NCBI GenBank assembly: GCA_030248225.1
Contig: JASANE010028973.1
Coordinates: forward strand, 1 to 64,000
Direction: 5' to 3'
Source of the DNA: Trileptium ribeirensis
Taxonomy: Eukaryota; Nematoda; Enoplea; Enoplida; Thoracostomopsidae
Length of the DNA: 64,000 nucleotides
Below are positions 8,951 to 20,000 of the stretch, piece after piece. Under the pieces are notes generated by a model. It was not told the origin of the DNA. It saw only the letters and a list, made by a program, of their open reading frames with translations, and did no database searches. The translations under genes and the position numbers were made by a program. Each line of letters begins with the position of its first letter. The first letter of the stretch is position 1.

Positions 8951-11900
8951 ATGGAGAACGTGGTTGTGCCGCTTGACACGTCCGCGGCACGTTTCGGTAT
9001 TCCTACGGAGGTGACTGATCTAGTAACCCAGTACCTGACTAACGTCGCTATCGACGGCGCACCGTTTAGTTATGAAACTTTGCAGCATAGTCTCTTCCGC
9101 TACTTGCCATTAGAGGCAATGCTTCCCGAGCTTCGTGAATTAATACTGGCTCCACCGAACGAGGGCGTACCAACAGCACTTTGGAGTGTTATTGAGGCGC
9201 GGTTATCTTACACCGTCCGGCCAACGCATCTGCCTAGTCTGGGTATTTCATTTTGTCCGCTGTGTAAGGTTGACATCATAGATGCTAACCACTTCAGCAG
9301 CCCGACTCATAGTGAAATCGTGGAACTTCAACGTTTTCGCTTTGCACCCGTAGGCCGACTTATATCGGAACACCAGCTGTGGATAACTCGCCACCGTGTA
9401 GGAGCTCGTGTTAAGTTACGGGGCACTCTCAGTAGCGTTACTGTGAGCTTCTGCAGCATAACTAATGGAATTGGCGCCATCACTCGGGAAGCCCAATGGC
9501 ATAACGGGCCCCAAAACTTTCCGGTGATTTGGGGGGTTTCTCCGATGGATACGCGGTCAATAATAATTTTTGAGGCGATCAATCAAGGCGAGAAGCCTGT
9601 CCTTCTGCACGTCCCAGACCTAAGTACGTGCAGTAATTTTTATACCATAGAGTTAGCTCCTTACGGACGACCAAATCGGGCGGTTAGAATATGCCTTCCA
9701 ACCGAGGCTAATCCGGGTTTTCATTACTACGACCTGCACTTTTGGGTTCGCTATGAAAGCGAAACCTTGTTCGCTAAGACCTATAAATTCGCCCCTATTT
9801 GCGCGGCCGTACAGTGGCAATTCAATGACCCTGCTACTGACCAGGAAATATGTACCACACTCAACACTGTCCCAATGAAACAGCGACGGGATCCGTTAGC
9901 ACGTGGTATTGCCTTGCACCCTGATTGCGCCCACGCTCCGCCGCGCCAACCATCAGAAGAGGGCCCCATAAATCGAGTGTGCAAAAATGTTCGCATCACT
10001 GACCCCTCTCTGGCCCCATATTTTGACATCTGGCGGACCATTGGTGATACCAATACCAACACACGGGTTATAAGTGACGAATTGCCGTCTTACCCGGTGC
10101 TGAGCCGAGACTCGGACTCAACACTGGTATCACAAATTCTGGACTGGGCAATTCCATTTAGCGTCAACAATTTTCCGCAAAAAGTGCTCGCTGAGCTCTT
10201 AGGGCAGATACAATACGAAGAAGACGACCCTCCAAAAGCTGTAATCGAAAACCTGTGGGTGACGATCCCAGAGGATCTCTCGTCTTTGGATTGGTCTGAC
10301 TCGCTATGCCCTGGGGACTTAGACGGAGACACTAGCTGCTACCACCTTAGTGCAGAATTAAGTGCCATCAACTTAGCTCGCCTGCGACTACGCACTAAGA
10401 CTGTTCGCCTTATTCAACCCGGCTGGCCATTTAAAATTTTGGCCTACGTAGCAGGACGTAAGGAGATAGGCGACCAGGTAATGCTTATACTTCGCCTCAA
10501 TTCCGGGACAAGACGACTCTTGCTTGACGGAAACACTATCAGGCCTTTGCATCAGCCTATAAGTGTAACTCCTACACTGGGTCCCGCCGTGGAGTACCTA
10601 ATTGCGTTGCTTATGGCCGTAATCTATCAGGACAGTCCGGACGATCCCCAACAGCCACCAGACAACCAGGGAGTTGCTAACGCGGCTGATCCCTGGGATC
10701 CGGGACACAATGGCGGACACGCTTGGCAGGACGAACCAGCATTTGACACGGACGCGGCCCATATTCCTGAAGATCCTGCTCCTGCAGTCGACGATGCATC
10801 TGCCCAGCTTCGACAAGGTCTCGAAGCAATGGATTTAGGCAATGGCCAACCGGACCTAGCAGACCCAGCCGAGCAAATGGACGCAGTCGAGGCTAGAGTG
10901 CTACCGCCAGGCGAACCTGAGGGACCAGCGTCTCGTAGACGACAGTTCCTCCAGATCCATCGTGCAGGGTGGCGTACCGTTTTTGAAATGTTATTCTGTA
11001 GCATTTCTCCACCACTAGCTCCTCCGCTAAACGAAGACCAGTCTGCTTTTGTACGAAACCACCTAGACTGGTTTAATCCTGAGCAGAAAGTAATAACCGA
11101 AGCGTTACTATGTGGTAAGAAGGTTATCCTATGCAAAGCGCCACCTGGGTCGGGCAAGACCTTGTGCATGGCTGAGCTTTCCGCTGCGTATCTAACAGCA
11201 GATCCCAATAAGAAAGTTCTCGTGGTGGCCAGCACTAATGCAGCAACCAACATCTTCGCCCTTCGAGCACGCGAGGCTTTCGAAAAAATATATGGGAACG
11301 AGGTTCCAACTATTGTCCTTCTCCGGTATCTAGCGCGCCACTACGATATCACAGCGTTGGAGCCTAACCTAATTCCGCACTGCTCCGCGCGCGCTGATCC
11401 CAATAGTATGCCTGCTGAGGGACAAATAATATCCAGCGCGGACCTCTTACATTATAAAATGGTCGCCTGCACCCTTGACATGGCAATAATGGACCTGGTA
11501 AACAACCTAGACGCTTACCACCGCGACCCTGGTCATCCCAATTTCGGTGGCAGCAAGTTTGACCTTATAATCGTGGAGGAAGCAGCCTCTGTTGACCTCC
11601 CAAGGCTCTCTGCAATCCTACCGCTAGCGGCTAATGGCCAAATTATCCTAATGGGCGATGTAAAGCAGTTGCCTGCCTATATCACTAACATGCTCCTTAG
11701 GAGAGTGGCTGCCGAGGAATCGGGTATGCAGTTCTTGCTAAACTTGGCCCAAGAGAGGCCTTTCTGTAGCGTTGTGCAGCTGCGGCACAACTATCGTTCA
11801 CGCGCCCAACTTTTGTTACCACCCAACCGCGTTGTGTACGCTGACACACCGCTTGAGGCCGCAGCTCCCGAGTCACTATACGAAATTCATCCCGCTGAAA

Positions 11901-12484
11901 CTGCCGTAGTACCCTGCGGGTCCATTGGCTTCATGCATATCGAAGGCTTCCAAGCCCCGCATGGTAGCAGTTTGTATAACGTCGCAGAAATCACGGGTGT
12001 ATTTCGTATCGCTGACATCCTCATTTGCGACCATGGCGTCGAGCAGGCGTCCATCGGGATAGATGCCACTTATGCCGCTCAGGCAGACATAATAAAGGGT
12101 ATCCTGTCATCTTATTACCCACAAATCAAGGTTGGATGTGCCAACAGCTGGCAGGGCGACGAACGCCCTTACATGATAATATCACTGGTTCGCTCGAATC
12201 CCCTGGTTGATGTCCGTGGTCAACCACATGACCTCGGGTTTTTGAGCGACTATCGTCGTCTGAATGTCACCACCACCCGGGCTCGAAAGCTTAATATCTT
12301 CGTTGGTAACGCCCTTCATTTTCTGCAGCACCCGTTGATACGGGAATCTATCCGCGAATGCTGCACTAATGGCGCCTGGGTTGGTAAGATTGATAGTGGT
12401 GTCAAGCGGTTCATTCACATGCGAGTATGTGAGGCGCAAACGCTTGCGGAACCCGCTGATCAGCGGATCGACGTTCACATGTAG
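8951..12484 (+). CDS. Superfamily 1 (UPF1-like) RNA/DNA helicase encoded by the retroelement (1177 aa)
   Basis: The first ATG (8951) opens an uninterrupted ORF. SF1 motifs run in order: Walker A GSGKT (733-737); motif II IIVEEAA (873-879), with Glu in the place of the usual first Asp; motif III GDVKQLP (902-908); NYRSR (947-951); WQGDE (1067-1071) followed by an IISLVRSN stretch; and TTTRAR (1107-1112). The GDxxQLP, NYRS and LNV-TTRAR pattern fits the UPF1/MOV10/Dna2 group (SF1B, 5'-3'). The N-terminus has a C2H2-like C102-x2-C105-x8-H114-x5-H120 motif. Residues about 565-660 are an acidic, Pro-rich linker. Codons look clearly more GC-rich than the polyprotein and the flanks, which suggests a separate origin. 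Possible roles are countering nonsense-mediated decay, or aiding packaging or reverse transcription of a 30-kb RNA; these are inference. I know of no LTR element with such a gene. Confidence 0.9.
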   Translation: MENVVVPLDTSAARFGIPTEVTDLVTQYLTNVAIDGAPFSYETLQHSLFRYLPLEAMLPELRELILAPPNEGVPTALWSVIEARLSYTVRPTHLPSLGISFCPLCKVDIIDANHFSSPTHSEIVELQRFRFAPVGRLISEHQLWITRHRVGARVKLRGTLSSVTVSFCSITNGIGAITREAQWHNGPQNFPVIWGVSPMDTRSIIIFEAINQGEKPVLLHVPDLSTCSNFYTIELAPYGRPNRAVRICLPTEANPGFHYYDLHFWVRYESETLFAKTYKFAPICAAVQWQFNDPATDQEICTTLNTVPMKQRRDPLARGIALHPDCAHAPPRQPSEEGPINRVCKNVRITDPSLAPYFDIWRTIGDTNTNTRVISDELPSYPVLSRDSDSTLVSQILDWAIPFSVNNFPQKVLAELLGQIQYEEDDPPKAVIENLWVTIPEDLSSLDWSDSLCPGDLDGDTSCYHLSAELSAINLARLRLRTKTVRLIQPGWPFKILAYVAGRKEIGDQVMLILRLNSGTRRLLLDGNTIRPLHQPISVTPTLGPAVEYLIALLMAVIYQDSPDDPQQPPDNQGVANAADPWDPGHNGGHAWQDEPAFDTDAAHIPEDPAPAVDDASAQLRQGLEAMDLGNGQPDLADPAEQMDAVEARVLPPGEPEGPASRRRQFLQIHRAGWRTVFEMLFCSISPPLAPPLNEDQSAFVRNHLDWFNPEQKVITEALLCGKKVILCKAPPGSGKTLCMAELSAAYLTADPNKKVLVVASTNAATNIFALRAREAFEKIYGNEVPTIVLLRYLARHYDITALEPNLIPHCSARADPNSMPAEGQIISSADLLHYKMVACTLDMAIMDLVNNLDAYHRDPGHPNFGGSKFDLIIVEEAASVDLPRLSAILPLAANGQIILMGDVKQLPAYITNMLLRRVAAEESGMQFLLNLAQERPFCSVVQLRHNYRSRAQLLLPPNRVVYADTPLEAAAPESLYEIHPAETAVVPCGSIGFMHIEGFQAPHGSSLYNVAEITGVFRIADILICDHGVEQASIGIDATYAAQADIIKGILSSYYPQIKVGCANSWQGDERPYMIISLVRSNPLVDVRGQPHDLGFLSDYRRLNVTTTRARKLNIFVGNALHFLQHPLIRESIRECCTNGAWVGKIDSGVKRFIHMRVCEAQTLAEPADQRIDVHM

Positions 12485-12756
12485 CGAGCGAGTGGGTTTT
12501 TCTTCGAACTGTTCGGTGGCGATAATCGATCGTTCTTTTTGTTGCTTTTCATTTGACTCCGCCTTATAGCTCCGGAGACACTAATCACATCGTTACTTTG
12601 CACTTATAGCTCAACGTTTGTGTTGTTTGGGTGTTTACATATGTTCTATTACATTACCGTACTATGTTATTTTATTTTTATTATTTTCTTCAGCGCCGTG
12701 GTCAAAAAAAGGGGCTGGATACAATCGCGGTGAGCGTTTTCATCTTATTTTCTACA
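12485..12756 (+). promoter_or_regulatory. Helicase-NADAR spacer with a predicted 3' splice site at 12692-12693
   Basis: This 272-base gap contains a long pyrimidine/AT tract ending in TTCTTCAG (12686-12693), a strong acceptor candidate 63 bases before the NADAR ATG. It mirrors the layout before the helicase gene. Confidence 0.5.
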
Positions 12757-13350
12757 ATGGCCGACCACCGGACCGACGTGGTCCCCTTCTTCACTAAAAA
12801 CAGCGTTTTCTCCAACCACTACCCCATCTCGTTCACCGTCGATGGTGTTCGATACAATTGCACAGAACAGTATTACATGTTTAAGAAAGCCGAGTATTAC
12901 GGCTTTAAAAGTATTGCGAAAATAATACTTAAAAAGGATAAGCCCGCCGTCATGAAACAAATACTTAAAACCACAGAAAGAAAACTTGAAAGAACAACCG
13001 AGGGGGAAGAATTGGTTCGTCTTTGGTCGGAGCAGCGGGTTACGATAATGGAAATAGCTGTAACCAATAAGTTCGATCAAAATGAGCATTTGAAAGAAAT
13101 TCTTCGCAAAACGCACCCCAAAATCTTGGCTGAAGCGAATCCTAGCGATTTGTTTTGGGGTATCGGCCTTTCAAAGCGGGATCCTCGAGTTCAATTCCCG
13201 TCACGCTGGCCAGGTCAAAACGAAATGGGTAAGATCCTGATGCGAGTCAGAGATCGTATTCGTAAACCACTACCGCTCATGTCGATTACCTACGAAGTAG
13301 ATAATGAGCGTCCTGGATCGTCAGGCTGGGACGTCAGACAAATACACTAG
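12757..13350 (+). CDS. NADAR (YbiA-like, DUF1768) family protein encoded by the retroelement (197 aa)
   Basis: The frame is open from 12631 without an ATG before 12664; I choose ATG 12757 because its context (acaATGGcc) is ideal and the protein then has the usual NADAR length. Family motifs are intact: FSNHYPISFTVDGVRYNCTE (18-37) followed by QYYMFKKA (38-45) near the N-terminus, and DLFWGIGL (131-138) with WPGQNEMGKILMRVRDRIR (151-169) near the C-terminus. NADAR proteins act on N-glycosidic bonds of ADP-ribose-like compounds. Bacterial members remove ADP-ribose from guanine in nucleic acids, and YbiA-type enzymes hydrolyse riboflavin precursors. In this element it could remove host-placed ADP-ribose from element nucleic acid, a counter-defence role; that is inference. 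It lies 272 bases after the helicase gene, same strand. I know of no NADAR gene in an LTR retroelement. Confidence 0.88.
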   Translation: MADHRTDVVPFFTKNSVFSNHYPISFTVDGVRYNCTEQYYMFKKAEYYGFKSIAKIILKKDKPAVMKQILKTTERKLERTTEGEELVRLWSEQRVTIMEIAVTNKFDQNEHLKEILRKTHPKILAEANPSDLFWGIGLSKRDPRVQFPSRWPGQNEMGKILMRVRDRIRKPLPLMSITYEVDNERPGSSGWDVRQIH

Positions 13351-16300
13351 GTTTGTTAAGTTACAGGTTCATATCTGTTAGGTCTGAACCCGCGTTATCT
13401 ACTTCGTATAACTGTATAAACCATAACCACGTTCAACTGCACTTAAGAAAATACTTATGTAAACAGCAGCCTTAGTATTGTATGTTTCATTCCGAGCGTG
13501 TGTGCTCACGCGGTGTCACTGTAAAACTCATGTGCCTACTGAAATAGGTTAGCTATAGTAACCAAAAGTAGTAAAACATATACGGTAACGAGGCTAATAG
13601 AAGAGTCGCGTTAGATTATGAAATCTATGGCAGTGTGAATCTATGTGACTATAAAACCACAACAACCATAATCTTTCCATATTGTTAGAAAAAGAATCGC
13701 AGCTCTCAACATTTAACAGGGGCCACCGTTTAAGCTCTCTGAATTTGTTTTACGCTGTAGCGACATATACGTTCTAAACAAAGATAAATCACGCGTTCCA
13801 AGCATGAGAACCTGTATAAAGCTGCACTGTTTTAATAATTCAGTTGAATGATTCTCAACAATAGTGTCAAAAATAGCAATTACTTTAAAGATATTTCGGG
13901 AAGTAATGAAACTTTTAACAGTTGGACTTGGAAAAATAGCTCCACTGATTAATTGTCTGACACTGCAGGGGTTATTAGTGTGAATTGTTTTGTCAGTAGC
14001 ACTGTCACGTATCAGAAATTACTCGAATTAAAAGTTCTATGACGATAATTAGGTGCCCAATCTTTTGATTCGTATATTGTAGGTCAATCTAATGCATTCG
14101 TCTATTTATACTTGCAGCATCGCATGTTTCGTAGAGCACAGCTATTGTACGCCTCACTAGCAATATATTTGTTTGAAATTTTTATGGTTAAGTTCCTTAA
14201 ATAATGTTAACTTTGTTAATCTAAGGGTGCCGAAATATCATCTAGTCGCTACCAAAAATACGGTGTTATAGAATTGTCTGGACTGTCTAAAATTGCTCTT
14301 ATGTTATCGTACAATTCTCTACATAAGACTTAAGTCAAACATGATGGGATATTTTTGATAGGTTCGTCCGATTAAATGTAATGTTACTTTATTGCCACGG
14401 TTGATCAACTGAGGCCTTGTTATCGATTGGCGTTAGACTGTACATGGGTCGATAGCAAGAGTTTTTTTTGTATCAGCGTGCACAAAACCCCTAATTTAGT
14501 AGGGTTGAAAAGTTTCAATGACTGCATCAGCATGTAGAGCGTGTTCACACTCTTATTTCAAATATATCCGATTGCAAAATTTTAAAGCTAGACATTTTGT
14601 TGAAGACATCGTTAGCCGATATGATAATTTAGTAGTATTATACAAAGCTCGGATATTACCTGGATGCACGGCGTATTAGTGTATTTTTGTAGCATTTAGC
14701 CAGGCTGAAAGCATAGGCCACCTCAAGGTTACTTTTAATATATGTAGCTTTCATAACAGCTATTTTCCTGTGGAAAAAATAAATTTATAACCAAATCACT
14801 TAGCTGCCAACGATTAAGAGGATTTTCTATTGCTTATATCGGTCCGGGGCAGCAGCTTAGCATCTAGCAATCGCTTCCAAAAATACGGTGAATAATGCAG
14901 ATTTTTATGTTGCGACGCTATTTCAAAAGAATACGATTTACCCCTGTTAAATGTTTATCGACGTGCTTTAGTCTAGTTAGACGCATTACTGTTTTATTGC
15001 CACAGCCGACTAGTTGAGGCCTTGCTCTCGATTTGTGTCAAACTGTATCATAATTTTGGAACTACATTAATCAGAGATATCCAACTAATTTAGGGTGGCT
15101 AATAAACTGAAGCGAATCATATGCACTTATACTTAGGTGATTGTTTTACCCTCTGTAAAAAATATCTATATTTAACTAGATCTTTCTGAATATAGAGCGT
15201 ATATCGCTTAATAGTTTATTCCAAAGATGTTTTTTTCCACGTAAGCAAATTGTAAACTTATAAATACGCATATTATTGTGTAAAGCTGACATGCAAGAAC
15301 TAACCTTAAAAAAAAATCCCAAATACTTATTAAGAATTTCAGTACTATTCCATAAAGTAAATCGTGAACGTCATACAATAACCAGATACAATTTGTAAGG
15401 CTTAATGGAGCCGAGATCGTAGCGACAAATATTGTTCATATTTACTTCCATTAATTTGAAAACCAGATCAAATGTCATAAAATTTACATGTCAGTAGCGG
15501 AGCCGACCAAACGAATTGCATTCGGATTGTTATAGATTAGCCGTGCTGTGATTCTGGGTTTCATAGGGTTAAATTACAACTAGTTTTGTACAGTGGTTTA
15601 TTTTGCCATAAACTCAGCCGATAAAAAAAATTCTTAGACCCTACGATTATAGCAACGACGGAATTCTAACACACCGCAATGTGACAACATAACCACTAAT
15701 GGTTATGATAACATAACTGGCTGTTCATCTGGTTGGGACCACCTTATCTTTTCTAAGACTGTGCATTAGAAGCTGATGGCATGATTGCCTTCAAATGCAT
15801 CCCAAATTCTACCCATGCTATCCGCGAGCCAAAAACTATTTCCTATGTTTTCCTTTTAGTATTATACCACCTGGAAGTCGTTTCCTTTTAACTCAAAACA
15901 AAAATTGAAGTTCCGCATTGATGGTTAGTGCAGGAATGACCACGTGCGCGCACCTTTTCTAAACTGATACCTGTGCCAATTTTTTTGTGAAGCCAGAGTC
16001 ATGCATAACTGTGTCTCCCTCTAGACCTGTTCATCGAAGTTATTGAAATGTAGGTTAAATTGGGTATAAAACGGATAAAATACTAAGATACAGTCTTTAC
16101 TAATTTGAAAGCAAAATCACTTGGTTTATTTAGATAAGTATCATGTTCCGCAACTAAAACGCAAACTACACTTTGAAATTAATATTTTTAACGGATGCTT
16201 AATGAATTTCCCAAAAAAAAAATGGGGTTTTATCACATTTTGCGATGCACACCACCAAAAAAACCAACGGATATTTTGGATAAAAATGTGAAACAAGGTA

Positions 16301-16796
16301 TTATTACGGTCTTTAGCCCAATATTTTATATAGTCTTCGTCAACAGACTGCAATGTGCTAATTTATAGTCCTATAAAAAGAGTTTTTGTCTGTTGAACGT
16401 TTTCATATTGTCACGTCACATGCTGACGCCCTACGCTCGATTTGTGTTAACTTGTGTATGATTGACGCCAACAATATACCAGATATGTTATATAACCACA
16501 TTTAGCTTTAAGGTTTATGACTGATACTACATGTTCTTTGTTGAGGCAACCGAAACACTTGTAGCATATTATAACAGGAAACACTAAGTTCTGGCATAAA
16601 AGGAATTAGCTATTTTCTCGTGGGGCAGGCGAGAACATGATTTAAGTTCAACAAGTTTCCTAAATTATCGTTTTGCCCTCACACATTGTATTCTAACTGG
16701 CTCGCAGGAGCTTCGCCTTGAAATGCTGAAGTGGTGTGACAGGAGCACGTGTGGTTTGTTTTTGACAATTTGACTAATCCACAATCTTATACTGGT
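13351..16796 (+). other. Long non-coding internal region with diverged repeats
   Basis: AT-rich, with no convincing ORF. Two colinear stretches, about 14225-14445 and 14850-15055, share blocks such as CCAAAAATACGGTG, TTATTGCCAC and GAGGCCTTG with similar spacing, so they look like an old duplication of period about 620 bp. A fragment near 16405-16460 (CTCGATTTGTGT) looks like a third copy. No RNA gene was recognised. Confidence 0.5.
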
Positions 16797-16814
16797 TTCA
16801 CTGGCTATTTTCAG

Positions 16815-17042
16815 ATACATGCATCAAACCATCCGTGATCGATCGTTACAGTATTGTGCGGTCCTGCCAATCCGGAGCTTAGCGTTCAGCACATGCCGGT
16901 GTCTGGGATTCAGCACATGCCGGTGTCTGGGATTCAGCGCATGCCGGTGTCCCCAACAGTCCCCGAGAAGTGTCTACTTACCAGTGGAAAGATTGATGAA
17001 CCAAACTATTTTATAGATGAATATTTCAAGCTTCTAATGTAA
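16815..17042 (+). CDS. Possible small accessory ORF(s) with a 24-bp triplicated repeat
   Basis: A splice-acceptor-like tract ending in TTTTCAG (16808-16814) lies just before ATG 16819, which opens a 65-codon frame ending at 17016. A second frame without an upstream ATG reads about 16852-17042 and looks more protein-like at its C-terminus. Both cross three tandem copies of a 24-bp unit (16883-16953) whose translations repeat HMPVSGIQ or STCRCLGF. The acceptor-then-ATG layout resembles the helicase and NADAR genes, but nothing is recognised and this may be chance. Confidence 0.22.
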
Positions 17043-20000
17043 ATGTATTCCAAACTCTGTGATTTGAACGGGTACAAAGGGTGTTTTAACAGTGATTTAG
17101 AGCGGGGGTTTTTTAGTAGTAATAATAGGGCATTTATAAATCGCCCTTTTCGTTGATAGCGTTGCAGAGGCGCATGGCGGGTTTGGGATGCAGGTTCAGG
17201 TTTCCAACTTTAATATGAAAGTAGCATTTTTTCAACACCTAGTATAATTGCAATTAGGAAATACGTTTCCAAAATTGGAAGTAGACTGTGTACATATTTT
17301 TTGATTTTTTAGATTTCTTGTAAACAGCGGCAAATCGCTTGGCATGGCAGCCAGTTTTCTAGTGGGGTTTGACAAATTTTTCCTATAGATAGTTGAGACA
17401 TTTCTCAATTTCACACTTCCATATTAATTCAACGCTTCCATTTGTTTTCGTCAAAAAGTTGTTTATTGTCTTAAAGTCAGCTGTAAGATTTGCTAACTGT
17501 CAAAAATCTTGCTTTTTTGGAGGAAATACATATCATATCGGTATATACGTTCAAAATATCTGCCATATGTGCAATATTTACTGGTGTTTTATGATCAAGT
17601 TTGGCTACATATCTATTTTCAACTGTCAGGACCATATGTTTGAAAAACGCATACTTGGCTAACAGCTGGTTTTGTTTTCCGGAACCGCTAGGAATTCGAG
17701 TCAATTTTTTTTTTTGGAAAATACTAGAAAATATTTTTTCCGACGTGGAAACTTGAATTTTCTGAGGTCGGACGGGCAACTCAAAACGAATTATTTGTTC
17801 TGCTGCTCTATGCAGAAAATTGCTATTATTGGATCTCTATCCCTAAATTAGATCTTTAGACTTATTTTCGACAGTTAAACGTGGCATGTGTCAGTCTATT
17901 TAAAAAAAATAAGACGTCAATGACTAGTTATTTTTCCTTATGTAGCTTCGGTCTATTCCTACACTCCTTAACCACTATATTCCAAACAGAATAATATTTG
18001 CTGCCTAATAAGAGTGTAGCGCAAATTTGTGTCATCAATTTTAATAGCATTGATGTGGAACGGAAAAAATGATAAATTTGCAAAAAAAAACATTGGAATA
18101 TTCAAAGGTCACCACTGGGTTAAAGATCCAGCGAAGTTGAAACGGATGTCTAACTTAAAAGTTGTTATTTTTAACTGTACTATTTAAATCATTGCTTCCA
18201 GAATTAATTCGATGAGCCATTATAGGTCGCCACGAGCTATAGAACCTAGAACATCCCAGTAAAATTTATGTTTACTAGCCACTGAGCTATTGTTCCGATC
18301 TATAAGGCTGTTCGCAAAGCGCTCTACCACAAACGCATAATTTTAAGCGCAATTAGTTATCATGGACCAACTGCACGAGTTAAAGAAATAAATTTTGGCA
18401 ACTGAAGAAAAACATAAATTTCTCATTTTGTACTAAAAATGAGCTATCGTATGAAATCGTGCTAAAAGTTGTATGAGTTCCATTGCGAAGCAGAGACAAT
18501 GGGTATACTATAAAGAAAATTTTATACTGCATCGATCGGAAGTATTTATTTGATTCGTATGTTCCAACTACACTAAATTAAATAAATGATTATTATCACA
18601 AAGAATCGCAAATATAACTTTATTTATCACTTTGAGACTTTTATAGTTTCGTTTTCGCGCGATAGCTGAATTTTACAAGTTAAGCTTAGATTAAAGGCAT
18701 TTTTTTAATTGCTATGGTTGAAATCCGGCATCAGCCGGCTTCCATCGGTTTGAGGTTTAGCGTCATCGTTTAGGTACTCGACTAATATAGTAGACAAACT
18801 ACACGCGAATTATACATTCGGCATTTTTTTATATATCGCGAGATCTTTATTGTGACGAGCGGCTTGGTTGTCGAATTTATTAGTGTATTTCGATGCATCA
18901 CCAAGCATTTTTTTTAATTTCAGCGTAATTGCATTAAATATCAACATCCGCTCGCTAATATTAATAAATTGAGCGGTGGTGGTCTTTTTTATGTAAAAAT
19001 TTATTTTTCTTAGTGTTCTTCCAATCGAAATACCAGCTTGTAGGCAAGAAGTAAATTGAATCTCGGTGTATATGCGAAATATCATGAAAATACAAGTTCT
19101 ATATATTGATTTCTTATGTACCAGATATTTTTCAGCCATAATTTAGACTGACTGTTGAATATATACACTGGCACATAATTTTCGTTTGGTGCGTTCCATA
19201 AGCGACAGGAAGTTAAATTACTGTGTGTATCTACTAAGTCATGAAGCATCTTTGGATTTGTCGAATGATTTTGTGTTGTGAAAGATACAGCGTAAATCTA
19301 TCAAATATTAAAATAGTTTACTAACTAGAGCAAGGAACAAGTTGTCAGGCTTGAAACTACAGCTACGCACGCAGCGTCTTAACTACAGTTTGACACATTT
19401 ATATATTCTTAAATGAAGTGCGTAACACAAGTATGAAAGATAGCTCAAATTCTCTCCTCGATTGCGGCCCAAGAAGGTGCCTCAACATTTTTGAACAGGC
19501 TACTCTGTATAACCTACTTATAATGAGCAGCATCCAAAAAAAATTTTGAGCATTATTCTTGACTCGCAAACGTGCAGTTTAGTAGTACTTTTTTTACTGA
19601 GAAATTTAATAAATAGTAGTTATGGTAAATGGAACGGCGGTAAAATTGATAATGTCATATTCCGGGAGACCGATGTATCATTTTTCGTCCATGACAGACT
19701 ATTACAATTTTTGTTTCGCCTTCTAATTGTTTGTCCAGCTAGCCAAAGGCGTTTGCCCTACGCCATTTGCAGTCAGTAAGCCGAATCAAGTGTTATAGCT
19801 TGCAAAGTTTCGCAATATTAACGCAGTGCACAGGCAAAATAACTCAATGTGGTATGGAGTCTATATAATGAATAAATCAAGTCCGCTCTGGAGGTCTTCC
19901 TGGCGGTGGAGAATAAAATCCAAAACTTTTGATTCTAATTAATTTTTGAGTGAAATATTTCCTTCAACTAAACTGTGGCAAACATAAACGACACTGTTAT

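Noticed and set aside
10627..11253. 208-codon antisense ORF
   Set aside because: It lies wholly opposite the helicase gene and reflects its GC-rich codons.
12631..12756. N-terminal extension of the NADAR ORF
   Set aside because: It starts with GTG and contains a predicted splice acceptor; ATG 12757 fits the family length.
17393..17779. Overlapping 89- and 100-codon ORFs
   Set aside because: They lie on opposite strands over the same bases, are AT-driven and have no motifs.
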